Notes: generated by a model not told the origin, from the letters alone. A DNA stretch of 64,000 nucleotides from Hymenoscyphus infarciens (GCA_001414345.1 LLCB01000105.1:62001-126000), one strand, 5' to 3'; numbered from the stretch's first letter, positions 47,461 through 59,701 are shown. Made by a program: numbers and translations.

Positions 47461-48723
47461 TTATAAGTCCAACGCTCTAAGGATGTTCATGAATCTTACG
47501 ACCTTGGTTCTCAAATCCGTTTGAGAGTCTCTAAATTCTTTCTGGGCTTCTTTCAACTTCTCTCCCTTACTTTTTGCCCGGTCGTATGACTCTAGCAACT
47601 CTCCCCTCGCTTGTCGCAGGTCCCATGAATGGATACTCGAGGGCTCGAGTTGTTGGGCCTTTTGGTGATACTCTTCGATTTGCGCTGCTAGTAGAGCTTG
47701 AATTGCTTTCATCTCTGCCTTTCTTGCCTTTTCCCTTTCTCTTTCTTTCTGCTCGTCCGACTTTGTTGCTCCAACGTATGTGATAGCATTAGTCCATGGG
47801 TCTCTTTTGACATCGAGCTTCTCGAAGTAGCGGGCCTGGAATAAATCGATTGAGGCCAGTAACTGGCTTTTCTCTGCTTGGAGGTGTGTTGGGAGATTCC
47901 CTTGTAATATCCAGTCTCTATCATTGGCAATAAAAGCACCAACTAAGTGGAAGGCGTCTACTGCTAGCGCCTCATCGATTCCCGAATGGGCGACGCCGTT
48001 TCTCTCCGCATATTTCCTGATTTGGTGCTCGGCATCTTCAGCTGACATTCTTGACATTTCAGCAATGGTTTCGATGAGATCCTTGAGGTGGGTTGCTGGT
48101 TTGGGGGTCGAAGGATCCTTCACCAAAGCTTGGTAGTACTTTGTGAGCAATTGCTGCTCCCCATCCAGAGCTTCTTGGATAACTTTATATGGACTTGCCA
48201 TAAAGAATTGTCGCGTAAGTCGCATATTCATTTGGGCGTCGGTTTCAACGATGGCTTCCTTCTTTCGCTTTGGTTTAGCAGCATCTAGTAACGATTGGAC
48301 AGTTGTTCTCAAGAAATGAACATTTCCTTTGTAGTAGTCTCCGTAACGAATAAGAATGGCGTCGGTCATGAGTTGTGAGTACTTCACGAGAACCTCCGCA
48401 TATCTGGCTTCTTTACGAAGCTTTTGTAGAAGAACTTGTTCGAGCTGGAGAGCTTTAAAAGCACATGTGCTGTGTTCTGGCTCCCCTAGCTCCATCGCAC
48501 GCATCTTCTCCCCAATCTGTAACAACGAATCGATGATGAATCGTGTTCCTGCAGATAACACCCTGGTATTCCTCAATGTCCGTAGCTCTTCTACGCTTTC
48601 TTCTTCTGACTTCCGGGTCATATCGTATCTGTATGGCCTCTTGCGCTCCGATTCCGTCATCGATTGAGTTGGTATGGCAGGGCTGTTGTCGAGGATCGAC
48701 GATGGGTTCTCGTAGGGAGGCAT
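47461..48723 (-). CDS. Orphan coiled-coil protein of unknown function
   Basis: A single uninterrupted 420-aa frame from an ATG at 48723. It is not recognised as any known family. Mostly helical and charged, with long coiled-coil-like segments at residues ~85-125 (CAFKALQLEQVLLQKLRKEA) and ~320-410 (EQKEREREKARKAEMKAIQ). No signal peptide, membrane helix or catalytic motif is seen. A basic KPKRKKE at about residue 153 could be a nuclear signal. The composition is normal and the frame intact although TA-rich, RIP-like DNA lies on both sides (44.1-47.4 and 48.9-50.1 kb), so it looks maintained. It may be a lineage-specific gene. Confidence 0.6.
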   Translation of the reverse strand: MPPYENPSSILDNSPAIPTQSMTESERKRPYRYDMTRKSEEESVEELRTLRNTRVLSAGTRFIIDSLLQIGEKMRAMELGEPEHSTCAFKALQLEQVLLQKLRKEARYAEVLVKYSQLMTDAILIRYGDYYKGNVHFLRTTVQSLLDAAKPKRKKEAIVETDAQMNMRLTRQFFMASPYKVIQEALDGEQQLLTKYYQALVKDPSTPKPATHLKDLIETIAEMSRMSAEDAEHQIRKYAERNGVAHSGIDEALAVDAFHLVGAFIANDRDWILQGNLPTHLQAEKSQLLASIDLFQARYFEKLDVKRDPWTNAITYVGATKSDEQKEREREKARKAEMKAIQALLAAQIEEYHQKAQQLEPSSIHSWDLRQARGELLESYDRAKSKGEKLKEAQKEFRDSQTDLRTKVVRFMNILRALDL

Positions 48724-48869
48724 CGTGGTTTCTAATTCTGGTCGGAACAGTTTGGCAGCAGTTTCGGGGCAGTTTTTGGGTGGTTGTAGGATGCGCAGAT
48801 TAATGGGGTGATGGATTGATGAAAAGCACAGAGTGACGGAGTTTTCTCTAGGTCTTATGCGCCTCCGTC

Positions 48870-50095
48870 AGATATAAGCACTAACTACTAAACATATAAG
48901 TCGTCATAAACAAATCTAGTTTAGACTAAAAGCCACTAACAGAACATAAGTATATTTAATTCCACGTGGTCTTAAACAAGAGCTTTATACTATGTAATAT
49001 CTAGTAACGAATAATATGTCGAGCGTATAAATTAAGAAAGCTAGATTTTCTATAGTAATAAGTGTTTTAGAATATATATAGTAGAATACTAAGATATAAA
49101 GACTTAAAACCTATACGCGGTGTATTCTACGAACCTCTAGTAGCTCTATTCTAGCTCTAGAGCTATTTATAGAGCTAAGTTTAAGTTAAAACTATAATAT
49201 AGTAATATCTCTTTTTATAAATATTAGAGTTTTAAGTCTCTTAATATTCTATAAAGAAGCTACGTTATATATTATAATATACTAGTATTAATAATAAAGA
49301 CCTATAGAGCTTATTTACTTAATAGTAGTATCTATAGACTACTAAACTAAACTAATTAAGAAAGCCTCTAAAGTTAATACTATATACTCGCTAATACTAG
49401 ATAACTTCTATTCTAGATATACTATAGAATTATATATAACTTTAAGAAAGTAAGAGCTATATACCGACTTAAAATTAGAAGTAATATACGTAGTAGTTAT
49501 TCTATATAATTAGTCTAATACTATATTCGAGTTAAGAGAATTACTAGAAAGAGTAAAGAACTCTTAGCAAAAGTAATAGAGTAATAAGAAGAGATCTTAG
49601 TAGTATAAATAGAAGTATAAAGCTAGAGAAGTCTTTATAACTAGAGAATAAATTCTCTATTATTTATAATATTATACGTAGATATTTAAAGTATATTTAG
49701 TAGTATATTAGATAAAGTAGTATAAATATCTCTAGAAAAGTATAAAACTATAGAGTAGAGAGAATAGAGAATAGAACTAGAAGACTTAGATTTAAGATAT
49801 ATTAGAGAAAGATTCTATATAAGATAATATACTAAAAGATAATTATTATTATTCCTATATAGAGAAGTGCTAACTAAGCTCTTATAAGAGCTAGTATATT
49901 ATATCTAATCTATCTATACTAGTAACGAAATAGAGAGAAATAGAGGAGATACTAAGCTATTACTAGAAAGCTTTAAATAATAGACGTAAAGCTTAATATA
50001 GATAAGTCTAGTAATAGATACTCTAAGAAGTATATAAGCTCCTCTAATAAAACTCTATAAATAAGTACGTCTATATAACGTCTCTCTAGTAGCTA
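48870..50095. repeat. TA-rich, RIP-like block
   Basis: TA-dominated, stop-filled DNA ending abruptly at about 50,095, where sequence of normal composition encoding a truncated gene begins. It is probably a RIP-mutated transposon that inserted into, or replaced, the 5' part of that gene. Confidence 0.6.
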
Positions 50096-50106
50096 AAAAG
50101 AAAGCA

Positions 50107-51245
50107 GAATCTGAGAAGACAGTGCAGTGGAGCATAATAAGACCACTGGAAATAAAGCTTTTGCACCGGTTTTACGAACCGCTGGTGCTTCTTCATGTTC
50201 TGGATAAGCATGGTGGTTTGCCTGTTTCGCGATGTCCTTCACAAGACCACATAGCTTCCCAACTTGACTTGCCGGGGTTGAGGCGATCATTTTTGAATCA
50301 GCTTTCCTATGTCTGTGATTATCCTAAGGGCGGTGACAAAGTGACAACCATGGCTCTCGAGTCGGCCCCTTCTGGTGTTACAGTTTGGGTCACTTCAAAC
50401 AGCCAAATTTCTAAAACACCAAGGAGCATCTATCGGTATTCTTGAATTGCTTCGAAGTCTTGCAAATTTTCATTCTGAAGTGGCAGAAAAGGTGATGGAA
50501 GAGCAAATCGCTGAAAAGTGTATCGCTTTCAGCCATAAAAGACTCAGGGATTATCAAGGCTTCATGCAAAGCAATTTGGAAAATTGCCTGTCGGCTTTGA
50601 GTTGGTCTGAAGATTCTGAAGGTCAATTGTTGGAAATGTCTCTCGCCTCTCTACTGATGTTCCTTTCCACAGATAAAACCCTAGTATCCTGGCTCCAACA
50701 ATTCCAATCCTTTGGGGCAAACATTTCGCAACTATGCCGTTTTGCGTACCAACAGAGGCATTGCCAATGCATGGGACTGCTCCAAAAACACATCCGCGAT
50801 GAGCGTGCAATTCTTGTCGAGACCGAGTCCAAAAAACAATATTTCATCGAAAGGCTTGGGTCTCCTCTGAAGGCTTGCAAAAGTACTTGTCCTCGCCGGT
50901 TGTAAATTGGCAAATATATTCCAGAACTTTGCTATCACAACATTGCCTTCAGCAAAACCACCCATATTTCCGCCTTCCCCAGATGACCTAACAACATTAG
51001 ACGGCAGTTTGAAGCGAATGCTTCCTACAGACTCCAAAGATATCCCACGATACCAAGAGTCCCTCGCATTCATGGACTCAAACTTCGACGTACAAAACCG
51101 GCTTCTCGACCAGTACCGAGAGAAAGAGTTTAGACAATGAGTCCACGCCGAGCTTCATTTACTGGAGCGCTTTTACACAAAAGACTTGAATTTTGAAAAT
51201 TCGGATAGATTTATCGACTGCAGCAAACCTGCATGTTCTTGTTGA
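50107..51245 (+). pseudogene. Decayed fungal deaminase-like gene (OTT_1508-like family)
   Basis: Conserved blocks of a fungal family with a C-terminal nucleic-acid-deaminase-like domain can be read in order, but in different frames: EPLVLLHVLDKHGGLPVS and FLNQLSYVCDYPKGGD in one; QIAEKCIAFSHKRLRDYQGF and LCRFAYQQRHCQCMG in a second; then LPRYQE-type DIPRYQESLAFMD and VHAELHLLERFY...DCSKPACSC in a third. There are two frameshifts (near 50,395 and 50,875), an in-frame TGA at 51138 just before the His-Ala-Glu motif, and a stop at 51243 right after the Cys motif. No start codon is visible; the 5' end is cut off by TA-rich DNA. The zinc-site motifs HAE and C-x4-C-x-C remain readable. The family name is from memory and moderately sure; the decay is plain. 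Confidence 0.72.
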
Positions 51246-51996
51246 AATCGGTCTGAAGAAGTGAAATCATTTAGATGAGTTTTTATTTCCGTGTTTTGCG
51301 TATAGCTCTTTATTCAGTCTGTTCGTTGTTTGGAATTCCGACTCTTTGCCTTGCTTTTGAAATTTGGTTGGTATTTTGGTATACTTGATTATAGTGAATA
51401 CGAATTCTGGCAGCCCCCCCCCTTTTTCTTTTGTCTAAGCGAGTATCATTACCTGTATTGTGACACCAGAGCTTGGCGCAGACTGACAGTTTTAACTGAG
51501 TTTCGAGAGAATACTAAAAGCGCCAAGTCCTTCGACATCACAGTTTGTGTATGACCCAGAAAATATTCTTATCAGCAGGTTCCTATTCTCCCGAGCTTTC
51601 TGTCAATACTTTTCATTGTCCTAGGCTATTTCGCACAGTGCAAGGGAAAGCAGGCAACGGAGAATAATATTCGAATCTGTTGTGAGCTTCTTCATTGATG
51701 AATTCCTCATCGTCGCTCTACTAAACCTATATATCCACAACCTATCCACACATCCAACGAACCACAAAACCGTGGACATACTACAATGCCCAGTCCTTTT
51801 TCAACGGCCAGCGTCCGCAAAATTTGTCTTCCATCCTAGCAAGATGTGCTCCCAAAAATAAAAACGCCCCGTGGTATAAAACCCCCAATTTATTCCAACT
51901 CCCTTGGCCGTCACGATCTCGTAATTCTTGCCTCCCATAAAATTGTGCCCAATATATACAATAAAAATGACAGGATGGCGAAATGAAGAGCTATTA
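51246..51996. other. Intergenic region
   Basis: 750 bp between the decayed deaminase-like gene and the GH16 gene 3' end. No supported feature; a C8 run lies near 51415. Confidence 0.45.
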
Positions 51997-53388
51997 TCAA
52001 GAACTTGAGTAAACAGAAAAGGTACCGAATTCCCAAAACGCGTTTGTGAATGCGGTGTTGTTGTTTGCGACTTGGTCTTGGCAGGTGCCGGAGCCTGCGT
52101 TTGGTATTAGTGGAAGTAAGAGATGGGAAGAGGATAATAACTTACAGGTTTGTGAATAAACACTTTGTTTCCCTGCCCAACTTCCGCAGAGGTCGATGTT
52201 CGCAATGATACTCTGGTTTCGGAAATGAGTATCAATATCACAGCTTGTGCTTGGAAAATCGGCAGTTGCTGTCCCCCAGGTACTTGGATCTGGGCTACCG
52301 CTGGTAATGTCGGAAGGAATGCTTGCACGGCCAAATTGCCACGCTCTGATACCAGCGGTTCGCAATTCCAATGCCATGACTCCACCCCCATTGTTATTGT
52401 AACCTTCTCCAAAGGTTTTGGTTCCGGCATCGACCCCGCAACCTGCATTGGCATTTGTGGTGTTGAGACAGTTGGTCTTGAGGACTTTGCCGGTTTCCTT
52501 GCGCTTCACGTCCATCTTGCATCCATCTGTTGTGTGTAGAGTTATTTGGTTTTGTGCGGAAGAAACGACGTTGACGGCTTCCATCAAGTCAACTTCTCCA
52601 TTCGTGGGCCAGTTGTTGGCATCTGTGAGCCAAAGAGCTGGCCATGTACCGCAGCCAATGGGGGTGTGTTTAACATCGAAGATAAAGAGGTTATTGTTTC
52701 CGTATTGCTTCTTGGAAGTAATGCGGACGGAGAAGCGGCCGGTCGAGGCGTTGGGAACACTCGAAGAGTTTACGGAGGTATCGACGCGGAGAACGGCAGA
52801 GGAGGAGGAAGCGTAAGTGAGGTTGTACTGTTTTGCGACAGTCGAGTCCACATAGTGAACGAAGCCAGACGCGGGGTCATAGCCTGTAAAATAATCGAAG
52901 TTGTCGAAGAAGGTATCTCCTGAGTCTGGAAATGGTTAGCAAGGCAGCAAGACAGCAAGGGAGTAGGAGAAGTAGCCAAAGTACATACAAGTTTCTGAAA
53001 GAGTGTAGGTCAATTTCGTATAATCCGGGTATCGGTTGTTCTTGGTCACCACGACCGCGGGCACGACAATGGCGATAATAATTATCACCATCGCTGCTCC
53101 AATTCCAATCCATACTTTCTTCCCCCATCCCTTCACATTACTCCAGGCCGGGTTTTGTACGGCCATATAATCATATTCTTTTGCCATTTCGACGGTTGAA
53201 ATAGATAGGTGTTTCGGGTCCGGGTATGCGTCTTTCGGGTATGACGAATAAACAGAAGGCGAATAAATTATCTTGGGGATTTCTTTCTTCGAAGGTGCCA
53301 ACGACAGAGAACCGCTTGCTGAACGAAAGTGACGGACAGGTTTTGGTGGTTTCCAATATTCCAGGAGGGGAGGTTTTGGTTGCGCCAT
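51997..53388 (-). CDS. GH16 endo-1,3(4)-beta-glucanase, type II membrane-anchored
   Basis: Glycoside hydrolase family 16 enzyme acting on beta-glucans, probably of the cell wall. Three exons, 53388-52989, 52925-52146 and 52094-51997, give 425 aa. A cytosolic N-terminus of ~100 residues precedes one membrane helix (VWIGIGAAMVIIIIAIVVPA) and no cleavable signal peptide, so the catalytic domain faces outside or the lumen. The catalytic motif GEVDLMEAVN has the E-x-D-x-x-E layout (nucleophile and acid/base). The upstream blocks YSGDTFFDNFDYFTGYDPAS and GCGTWPALWLTD are typical of the family. A later ATG at 53187 would shorten the cytosolic part by 67 residues and is equally plausible. The last exon ends FWEFGTFSVYSSS. 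Confidence 0.87.
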
Positions 53389-55827
53389 TATTATATATAA
53401 ATAGCAGCCAGACGCTTGTTGCCCTGTTGCAGACGGGAGCTGGGGGCAAAAATTAAGCAATTAAGTGGAACGGACAACGACCCTGTACCTGTATAGATTA
53501 TCTGCTCTGCCTTTCGTTGGTGAGTTTCCTGTCGTTCAGGACGAATTGATCCACTTGATTTCCCCAATGAGATAGCGATTAGATATTAGTATAAATGCAT
53601 AGATGCAGGCTGACGACGTGCGGTGTGCGTGGAGCCCGTGCGGGTAAAGAGACGACAACCGGCGTACGTCGATTTCGGGCGCAGCAACCATCAACAAGCA
53701 GCAATGGAACCAGCGAAGAGAAAAGCAGAAATGGCAGGAGAACGCGGCCTATTTGACCAACATGAGAGCGTACATAAAAGAGGGTGTGGTGTTCTGGATG
53801 AGGATCTCATACAAGGAGTCGATTATGCCCCCACTTCAACTCTGCATGCTCTTGGACGCCTTTTCGTCTCTTCGTCTCTTCTTTTGACAGGCATTTTGCA
53901 GACTGGTCAGTGTTCTTTTTGACAGGTCTCTACGCGGCCGTTGTTCAACAGATGCTTTTGATACCCATGATGCCTGGGATGTCGAGGCTCAAGTTTCGTA
54001 TATTGGGCATTCGGAGATTTTTGCTGGGAAGAATTAAGCGTGTAACGCGCACCACTGTACGAGCTGTGCTGACTCCCGGCTTTTGTTTGGCCTCACTATT
54101 CTTGGATGCCGACACTACGGAATCGACAACACCCAAACACCCTCAGGATCTGTTTACTTGCTCTCTGGTGCTCTCGACATTGAAGCGATCTTCCTGTTAC
54201 TCGACCTCGCTTGTTTGTCATCCAGTATTATGTCAATCACCGCTAAACAACCTCCCCAATATCAGCCAAGCCCAACACAATGAGAATATGATCACAAGGT
54301 CCGAATCAACAGACGCCACGATATGATAACATCTCAATGTGATGGATTTTCAAAGCTCAAACAACACCATTGAGCAAAACCTTGAGCTCTGGATTCAACT
54401 CGCTACCGTCAATCCATGTAAAGCCCACCCACCCCAGTCGCATCACCAATTCCAAACCAGAACTCAACTCAAAATTCATGCATCAACACTTCACTCACAA
54501 AGTCACAGCTCCCCCCCCCACGTCTTTATCCAACCTCAATGAGGTCATCCAGAGCATCAAACTTTTCCCAAACCTCCAATTATCGTTGAAATTCCGGGGA
54601 CATGGTTCGCGCGCGCACCGGATTTCCCAAACTTGACCATGCGCTCGCCAAGAGAACATTGGAAATTAATTGAGGGGATTGACGAGGGGACGATGGGACT
54701 CACGAGAGATCTCTCTTCCTTAATTTCACCTTCCAAGTTCCGTCCTTGATTCCGCACGGAGAACCCCTCGTCCGAGCTTGGGGTGCTTTAGCTCCAGAAA
54801 ATGTTTCCTGTTTCCACAATTGCGATGCCGCGTCAGAGGTGACGACCCAAGGTTCTAGTCCAAACTTTCTGCTCCAATTGTTTTTATTACCTTTTGTCTT
54901 TTTCATTTCTAGACGCTTTTGAAACATAAAAACGCAAGCTTCAAGAAAGAGAAACATTTCAAACTCAATTCTTGGTGCTCAAATGCTTGGGGTTTAAGCT
55001 TTCCTCCTCTAGCGAACCGCAAGGCCGGTAGCAGCTTCTAATTCAAATCACCTTCACGTTAACTGAACTTGCACTTACGAGTGTTATTTTGAGATCAGTA
55101 TAGATCAGGGATACGAACAAACCCGCTTCGGTTGTCCTTCATACAATGGGTAGAATGAGGCTACCACCTGCAAAAACATCAAGCTTCGCATGATTTTCGT
55201 GTCACAAGAAGAATCTTTTGTCCAAGTCTTTTTCTTTCTCTCAACTCATTAAACTTGTAACGCTTCCTTTCAACCTATTGCCATTTCACGTGTTAGTCGA
55301 AAGTTCATTCACGTGATCTACCCCTCTCAAAAAAATTCAGAGTACTTTAAGACCTCTTTCGGGAGCCAACAGATATGGTTTCTTTTGTCTCGATAATCTG
55401 GAAGCTTTGGGGGTATGGAAGGTTTCCATTCAATTTTGTATTCGTGGTTTTCCCGGATGAAGCACGTGGAACTCGGGCAATTCCCAATTTGGGGGGAAGT
55501 ACCCAGATTTCAGGGTAGGCATACAGTCAGGAACTCAAGCTCCTCTCCTCCATCATGAATACCATACATCTCCCACCATAGCCATCACCATTGAGTCCAA
55601 GCCTGTGCCTATCACCAAGGTTACATCCGGTGGCGCTCTGAGTCAATATTGCTGCGGCTGAGAAAAGCAGTCACCCTCCAAAAAAAAGACTCGATTTTAT
55701 TTCTTTCCCTTTCAAAGCAAGAACCCCAAGTATTAGGGTAAGCTTTTATAGTGGCGAAAGTTCAACACTCAAATAAGTCGATAGAATCCAGCTTCGTCGT
55801 TCTGTTTGTGACAAGCATTTCGGCAGC
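53389..55827. other. Intergenic region without supported gene
   Basis: 2.4 kb. Open frames at 53623-53922 and 53910-54326 (+) have no recognisable domain. A C9 run lies near 54512-54520. The part near 55,500-55,827 is probably the promoter and leader of the HET gene. Confidence 0.4.
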
Positions 55828-58800
55828 ATGAGCGCTTCAGACGAACAGGCAGCAGGTGTGAAGACCGAGCCAGGGTCAGATAAGAAATCCAAACCAAAGG
55901 ACGACGAATTTGATTGGAATTCTGATCATGAGGAGAAGAACAAAGAGGACAAAACCGTTGCTTTCCAGAAGTTATACAGGCCCATCCGATCCGCGTTTCT
56001 GATCCACCTCATCCAGAAGGGGTTACCTCAGGAGCAAAGAGGAATCTTTTATTTCCTTATGATACAGTTTCACGAAGACTTGGACTCGCCACTTCTTGTT
56101 TACTCGGCATTACCTGCGGTTCTAATGGGGTATTACCCAAAAGTTTCTCCCCTGTTGGTGTACAGCACGACTCGTGGAATTGATGGGTACAGAAGAATGG
56201 AGCATAAGGGTTTTTGGGAGGTTCTGATGCCTTCAGTTATATATTCGATTTCTTCCTACGGTTTTGCAAGGTTGTTTGACTTTAGGGGAATGACGGAGGA
56301 GGTTTTTGAACCCATCTTTGGGCCGGCATCGGGGTGGCCCGCTGCGCTGCTTCCGATCTTCCCTGGCATGTTCTTGCGATTTGTTAATGAACGGCCGAAC
56401 TCCATCAATGGGTTTGTTCCAGAGAACAAACAGGGTAATCGTTCGGCTCCACTTCTCACCCAATCCGCTTCGCGTATTGGGTGAGGGAGGGCAATACGAT
56501 AAAACCAGCAATACGACCACTTTTAGTTTACACCAAAATACGTTGTTTTTAAAAATATATAACAAAACAACAACGCTTTATTATATTCTAATTTTAATTA
56601 GGGTCTCTTATTTTAAACTTAATAAATAGAATTATAAAGTAAGATTTATCTATCTAGTATCTATCTAGTTCAATCTAACTTCTAAGAAAGCTACTACTAA
56701 ATCTCTAGAAAAATTTAGTAAAGCCTAGAATATAGAAGATATAATTATATTTTAAAGATTAAATATAAGTTTAAGCTATATATTAATAGTAGGAACATAT
56801 TAGAGTAGTTTTAGTAGCAAAGGTGGTGAGTTATTAGAGGCTAGTTAAGGCGATTTTGGTGTAAACAAAAGTGGTCGTATTGCTGGTTTTATCGTATTGC
56901 CCTCCCTCACCCAATACGCGAAGCGGATTGGGTGAGAGGTGGACCGAGCGATTATTTGGATAGCGGTTTTCGCCCGTGCCTGCACTGCCGTTCTCCCCAC
57001 AGCGGTTTGTTGGCCAATATGGGTTGCATACACAGCTCCAAGCGTGGAGTATCCTGTCATGTTTATTGACTGGCTTGTTTGTAGTTTTTGTTGGTCCTCT
57101 TCGGAAACCTCGCTGTTGGGAGCGTATGCGATATGGCTCCTGGTCAACCAATATCGACATACGAGCAGCTGGTTTCGAAATTCTGGTGGTGGTCCTTCGG
57201 TTGTTCTCGAGCGTGAACGTCGCGGAACACTATGGTATATTGCTGCAATCATTTTGATTCAGCTCATCGAAGTTGAAATAGGCCCCTCTGTTGTGGAAAA
57301 CGAATCCATGACCCTTCGTCCCGAGGTCTGGATCCCCTTCGCTCTCCTTTTAGTCACCGGGGTATATCTTCTGAAATATGGAGTGATGCTCCGCATCTAC
57401 AAGTACAACCACAAGCCATTGAAGGAAGGGCCAAATATTCGACTGGTACGACTTCGTGCACAACCACGTTGGGTAAACGCTCCAATTCAATGCGATATGA
57501 TTTATACCTCGCTAAGATGTCCGCCACAATACACAGCAGTCTCGCATCGTTGGGATCTATACGGTGTGCCTCAAGAGATGATATTGATTGACGGTGGTCT
57601 TTTTCCAGTCTCTCGTAGTATATATTCCCTCCTGTTAGCCAAGCGACATTATCTCCATCCTCGCTACTTCTGGATTGATTCGATATGCATTAATCAAGAG
57701 GACAATCTTGAGAAAAGCAGGCAGGTGGGAATGATGCGGAACATTTATGAGGAGGCGGAAAATACGCTAGGGTGGCTGGGGGATGATCCAGGCGCAAAGA
57801 AAGCTTTTGCCTTGGTCGGTCGCATTAACACGACGACCTCAGCCGCCTCGTTTACAAGTCTTTGGTCAGAGCCAGATTCGGGATGGGGCGAATTTCGAAC
57901 TCTCATGTCAAATGAATGGTTTGAACGAGTTTGGATTATTCAGGAAATAGCTGTTTCCAAGGCTCAAATAATCCGATACGGAGACCAGGAGATGGAATGG
58001 CAGAATCTCACTGACGCACTGGCTCGTGTTATGTATTTCGGTTTCAGTGTGGAAAACGATTTGGGTGAACTGCTCAATCGACGAGAAGTTCTCAGTGCCT
58101 TGGTCATGGAGGAAGTCAGGTCACATATCGCAAAGGTCGATCTTGTCAAGCTGCAGGATACACTCAAACTTGCAATTGGATTTAGAGCAACTCTTCCTAT
58201 CGACAGGATTTATGCACTTCTTGGGCTTGTCGCGGAACGTTACACACCACTTTTCCATCCAAGATTCGGCATGTCTGCTGACATCGGCAGCAAAGACCCA
58301 CGAATGGCATTGAAAGATACAGTAGAAACAATGGAGCTTCTGAGCGAGATTATTGGGACTGCAACAGGGCGTTCGAATTCTAGAAGGGGCCGAGCTATTC
58401 TATCTTCGGGTACAGAAAATGCGCTTCGTCATACACTGCTCTTGATGTCGAATATGAAGAACCTCACCAATAAGATTGAGAAGATGGGTAAAGGGAGCTT
58501 TGATGAGGAGCCAATACGACCTGATTACTCTGGAAAAGCTACAGCCCAATTGGTCTACACGCATGTAACCAGAGATATTGTTCAAAAGGGGGACGCTCTC
58601 TCTTTCATTCGATATGCTGGAATCGGTAACCCCCCAAACCAGGATTTGGATGGACTACCTTCTTGGGTTCCAGATTGGTCGACAGATGCTCGGGTCTATA
58701 TTCTCCCTTGGCGAAAGTATACGCCACCAATCAATGATGAGGCAGGGGACAAACCACCTGCGCAGCGAACTCCCATTTTCCAAGACGGAGGTTCGAAATT

Positions 58801-59701
58801 CTTGTTTGTCAAAGGCTTGATAGTCGGTAACATCGCACATTCAGCTCCTCTCACGTGGGATTACGATTCTAATCAGTATGCGGACGACGAAGAAGAAACC
58901 CAAGCAGAGAGCGACTTCACCAAACTCTCCTCGAATCTTCAGGCTGCATTCGACCTCGCCAAACAGCACGTTAAGCCTCAATCAACCAAAAGTGCTCTAC
59001 AAGATGCCTTCCATCGAGTGTTAATTGCTGATTCAATCCCCGATGGTGATTCCACTGCATCATCGATGCGTACCTGGATTCCCGGGTCCCCAGTAACGCC
59101 CCCCATACTAGCAGCAAAGAATTTCAAAGAATACCTTGCCAAAACCCCGCGTCCTCAAACTTCCGAATCTGTTCAACGCTACCAAAGAACTGTTTTCAAA
59201 AAATACCTCTCTACGCGACGTATACAAACCTCCGCAAATTCGAAGTTTGCTCATCTTGTGCGTGCTGATGTTGTTCCTTCTTTTGATCAATATCGTACAT
59301 ATTCTAAAGATGCAAGCCAGTTTTCTATTTTGAAGAAAGATTCGGCTGGGCCGCTGGCTGGGTATGCGCAGTATGTTGATTATACTATTGGCAGGGCCTT
59401 TGTTGTTACGGATCGGGGGGTGATGGGATTGGCTTGTTCTGAGTCGAGGGTAGGGGATGTTGTTGTGTGGATTGAGGGTGATGGAAGGGTTGTTTGGCTT
59501 ATTTTGAGGGAAGAGGAGTTTGAAGGGGAAGTTAATAATGATGGTGTTGTATCTTCCGGGGAGGATAAAAGACCCGAGGATAGTGAGAGAAGTGATCCGG
59601 AGTATCATGGAACTTACCGGTTGGTTGGCGAGGCTTATATTCATGATTCTGATTCTCGACATGGGAATGTCGATGACTTGAAATGGTTCAGGTTGTGGTA
59701 A
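55828..59701 (+). CDS. HET-domain membrane protein gene, split by a MITE
   Basis: HET proteins mediate incompatibility-type cell death in filamentous fungi. The 5' part (55828-56437, starting MSASDEQAAG) and the 3' part (56955-59701) are separated by a 515-bp MITE. Read directly, the 5' frame runs into the element and stops at 56484, and the 3' frame has no ATG until 57061. Removing the element plus one TA gives GGT-ATT-TGG at the junction and one continuous frame. The N-terminus is acidic/basic and soluble; several hydrophobic segments follow on both sides of the insertion (for example PEVWIPFALLLVTGVYLL). The HET domain begins near 57530: YTAVSHRWD, then YFWIDSICINQEDNLEKSRQ and MMRNIYEEAENTLGWLGDD. 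It is either a disrupted allele or spliced across the insert. Confidence 0.8.
56436..56954. mobile_element. MITE copy 2, inserted in the HET-domain gene
   Basis: 515-bp element (56438-56952) with ~90-bp terminal inverted repeats; the right end (CTCACCCAATACGCGAAGCG) is the inverse of the left (CGCTTCGCGTATTGGGTGAG). TA target duplications lie at 56436-56437 and 56953-56954. No transposase, so it is non-autonomous and would have been moved by a Tc1/mariner-type enzyme. It is nearly identical to copy 1 at 33748 and keeps more C and G, so it is likely the better preserved copy. Confidence 0.93.

Noticed and set aside
53910..54326. Open frame of 138 codons with a hydrophobic start
   Set aside because: No conserved features and a continuation into low-quality sequence; treated as non-coding.
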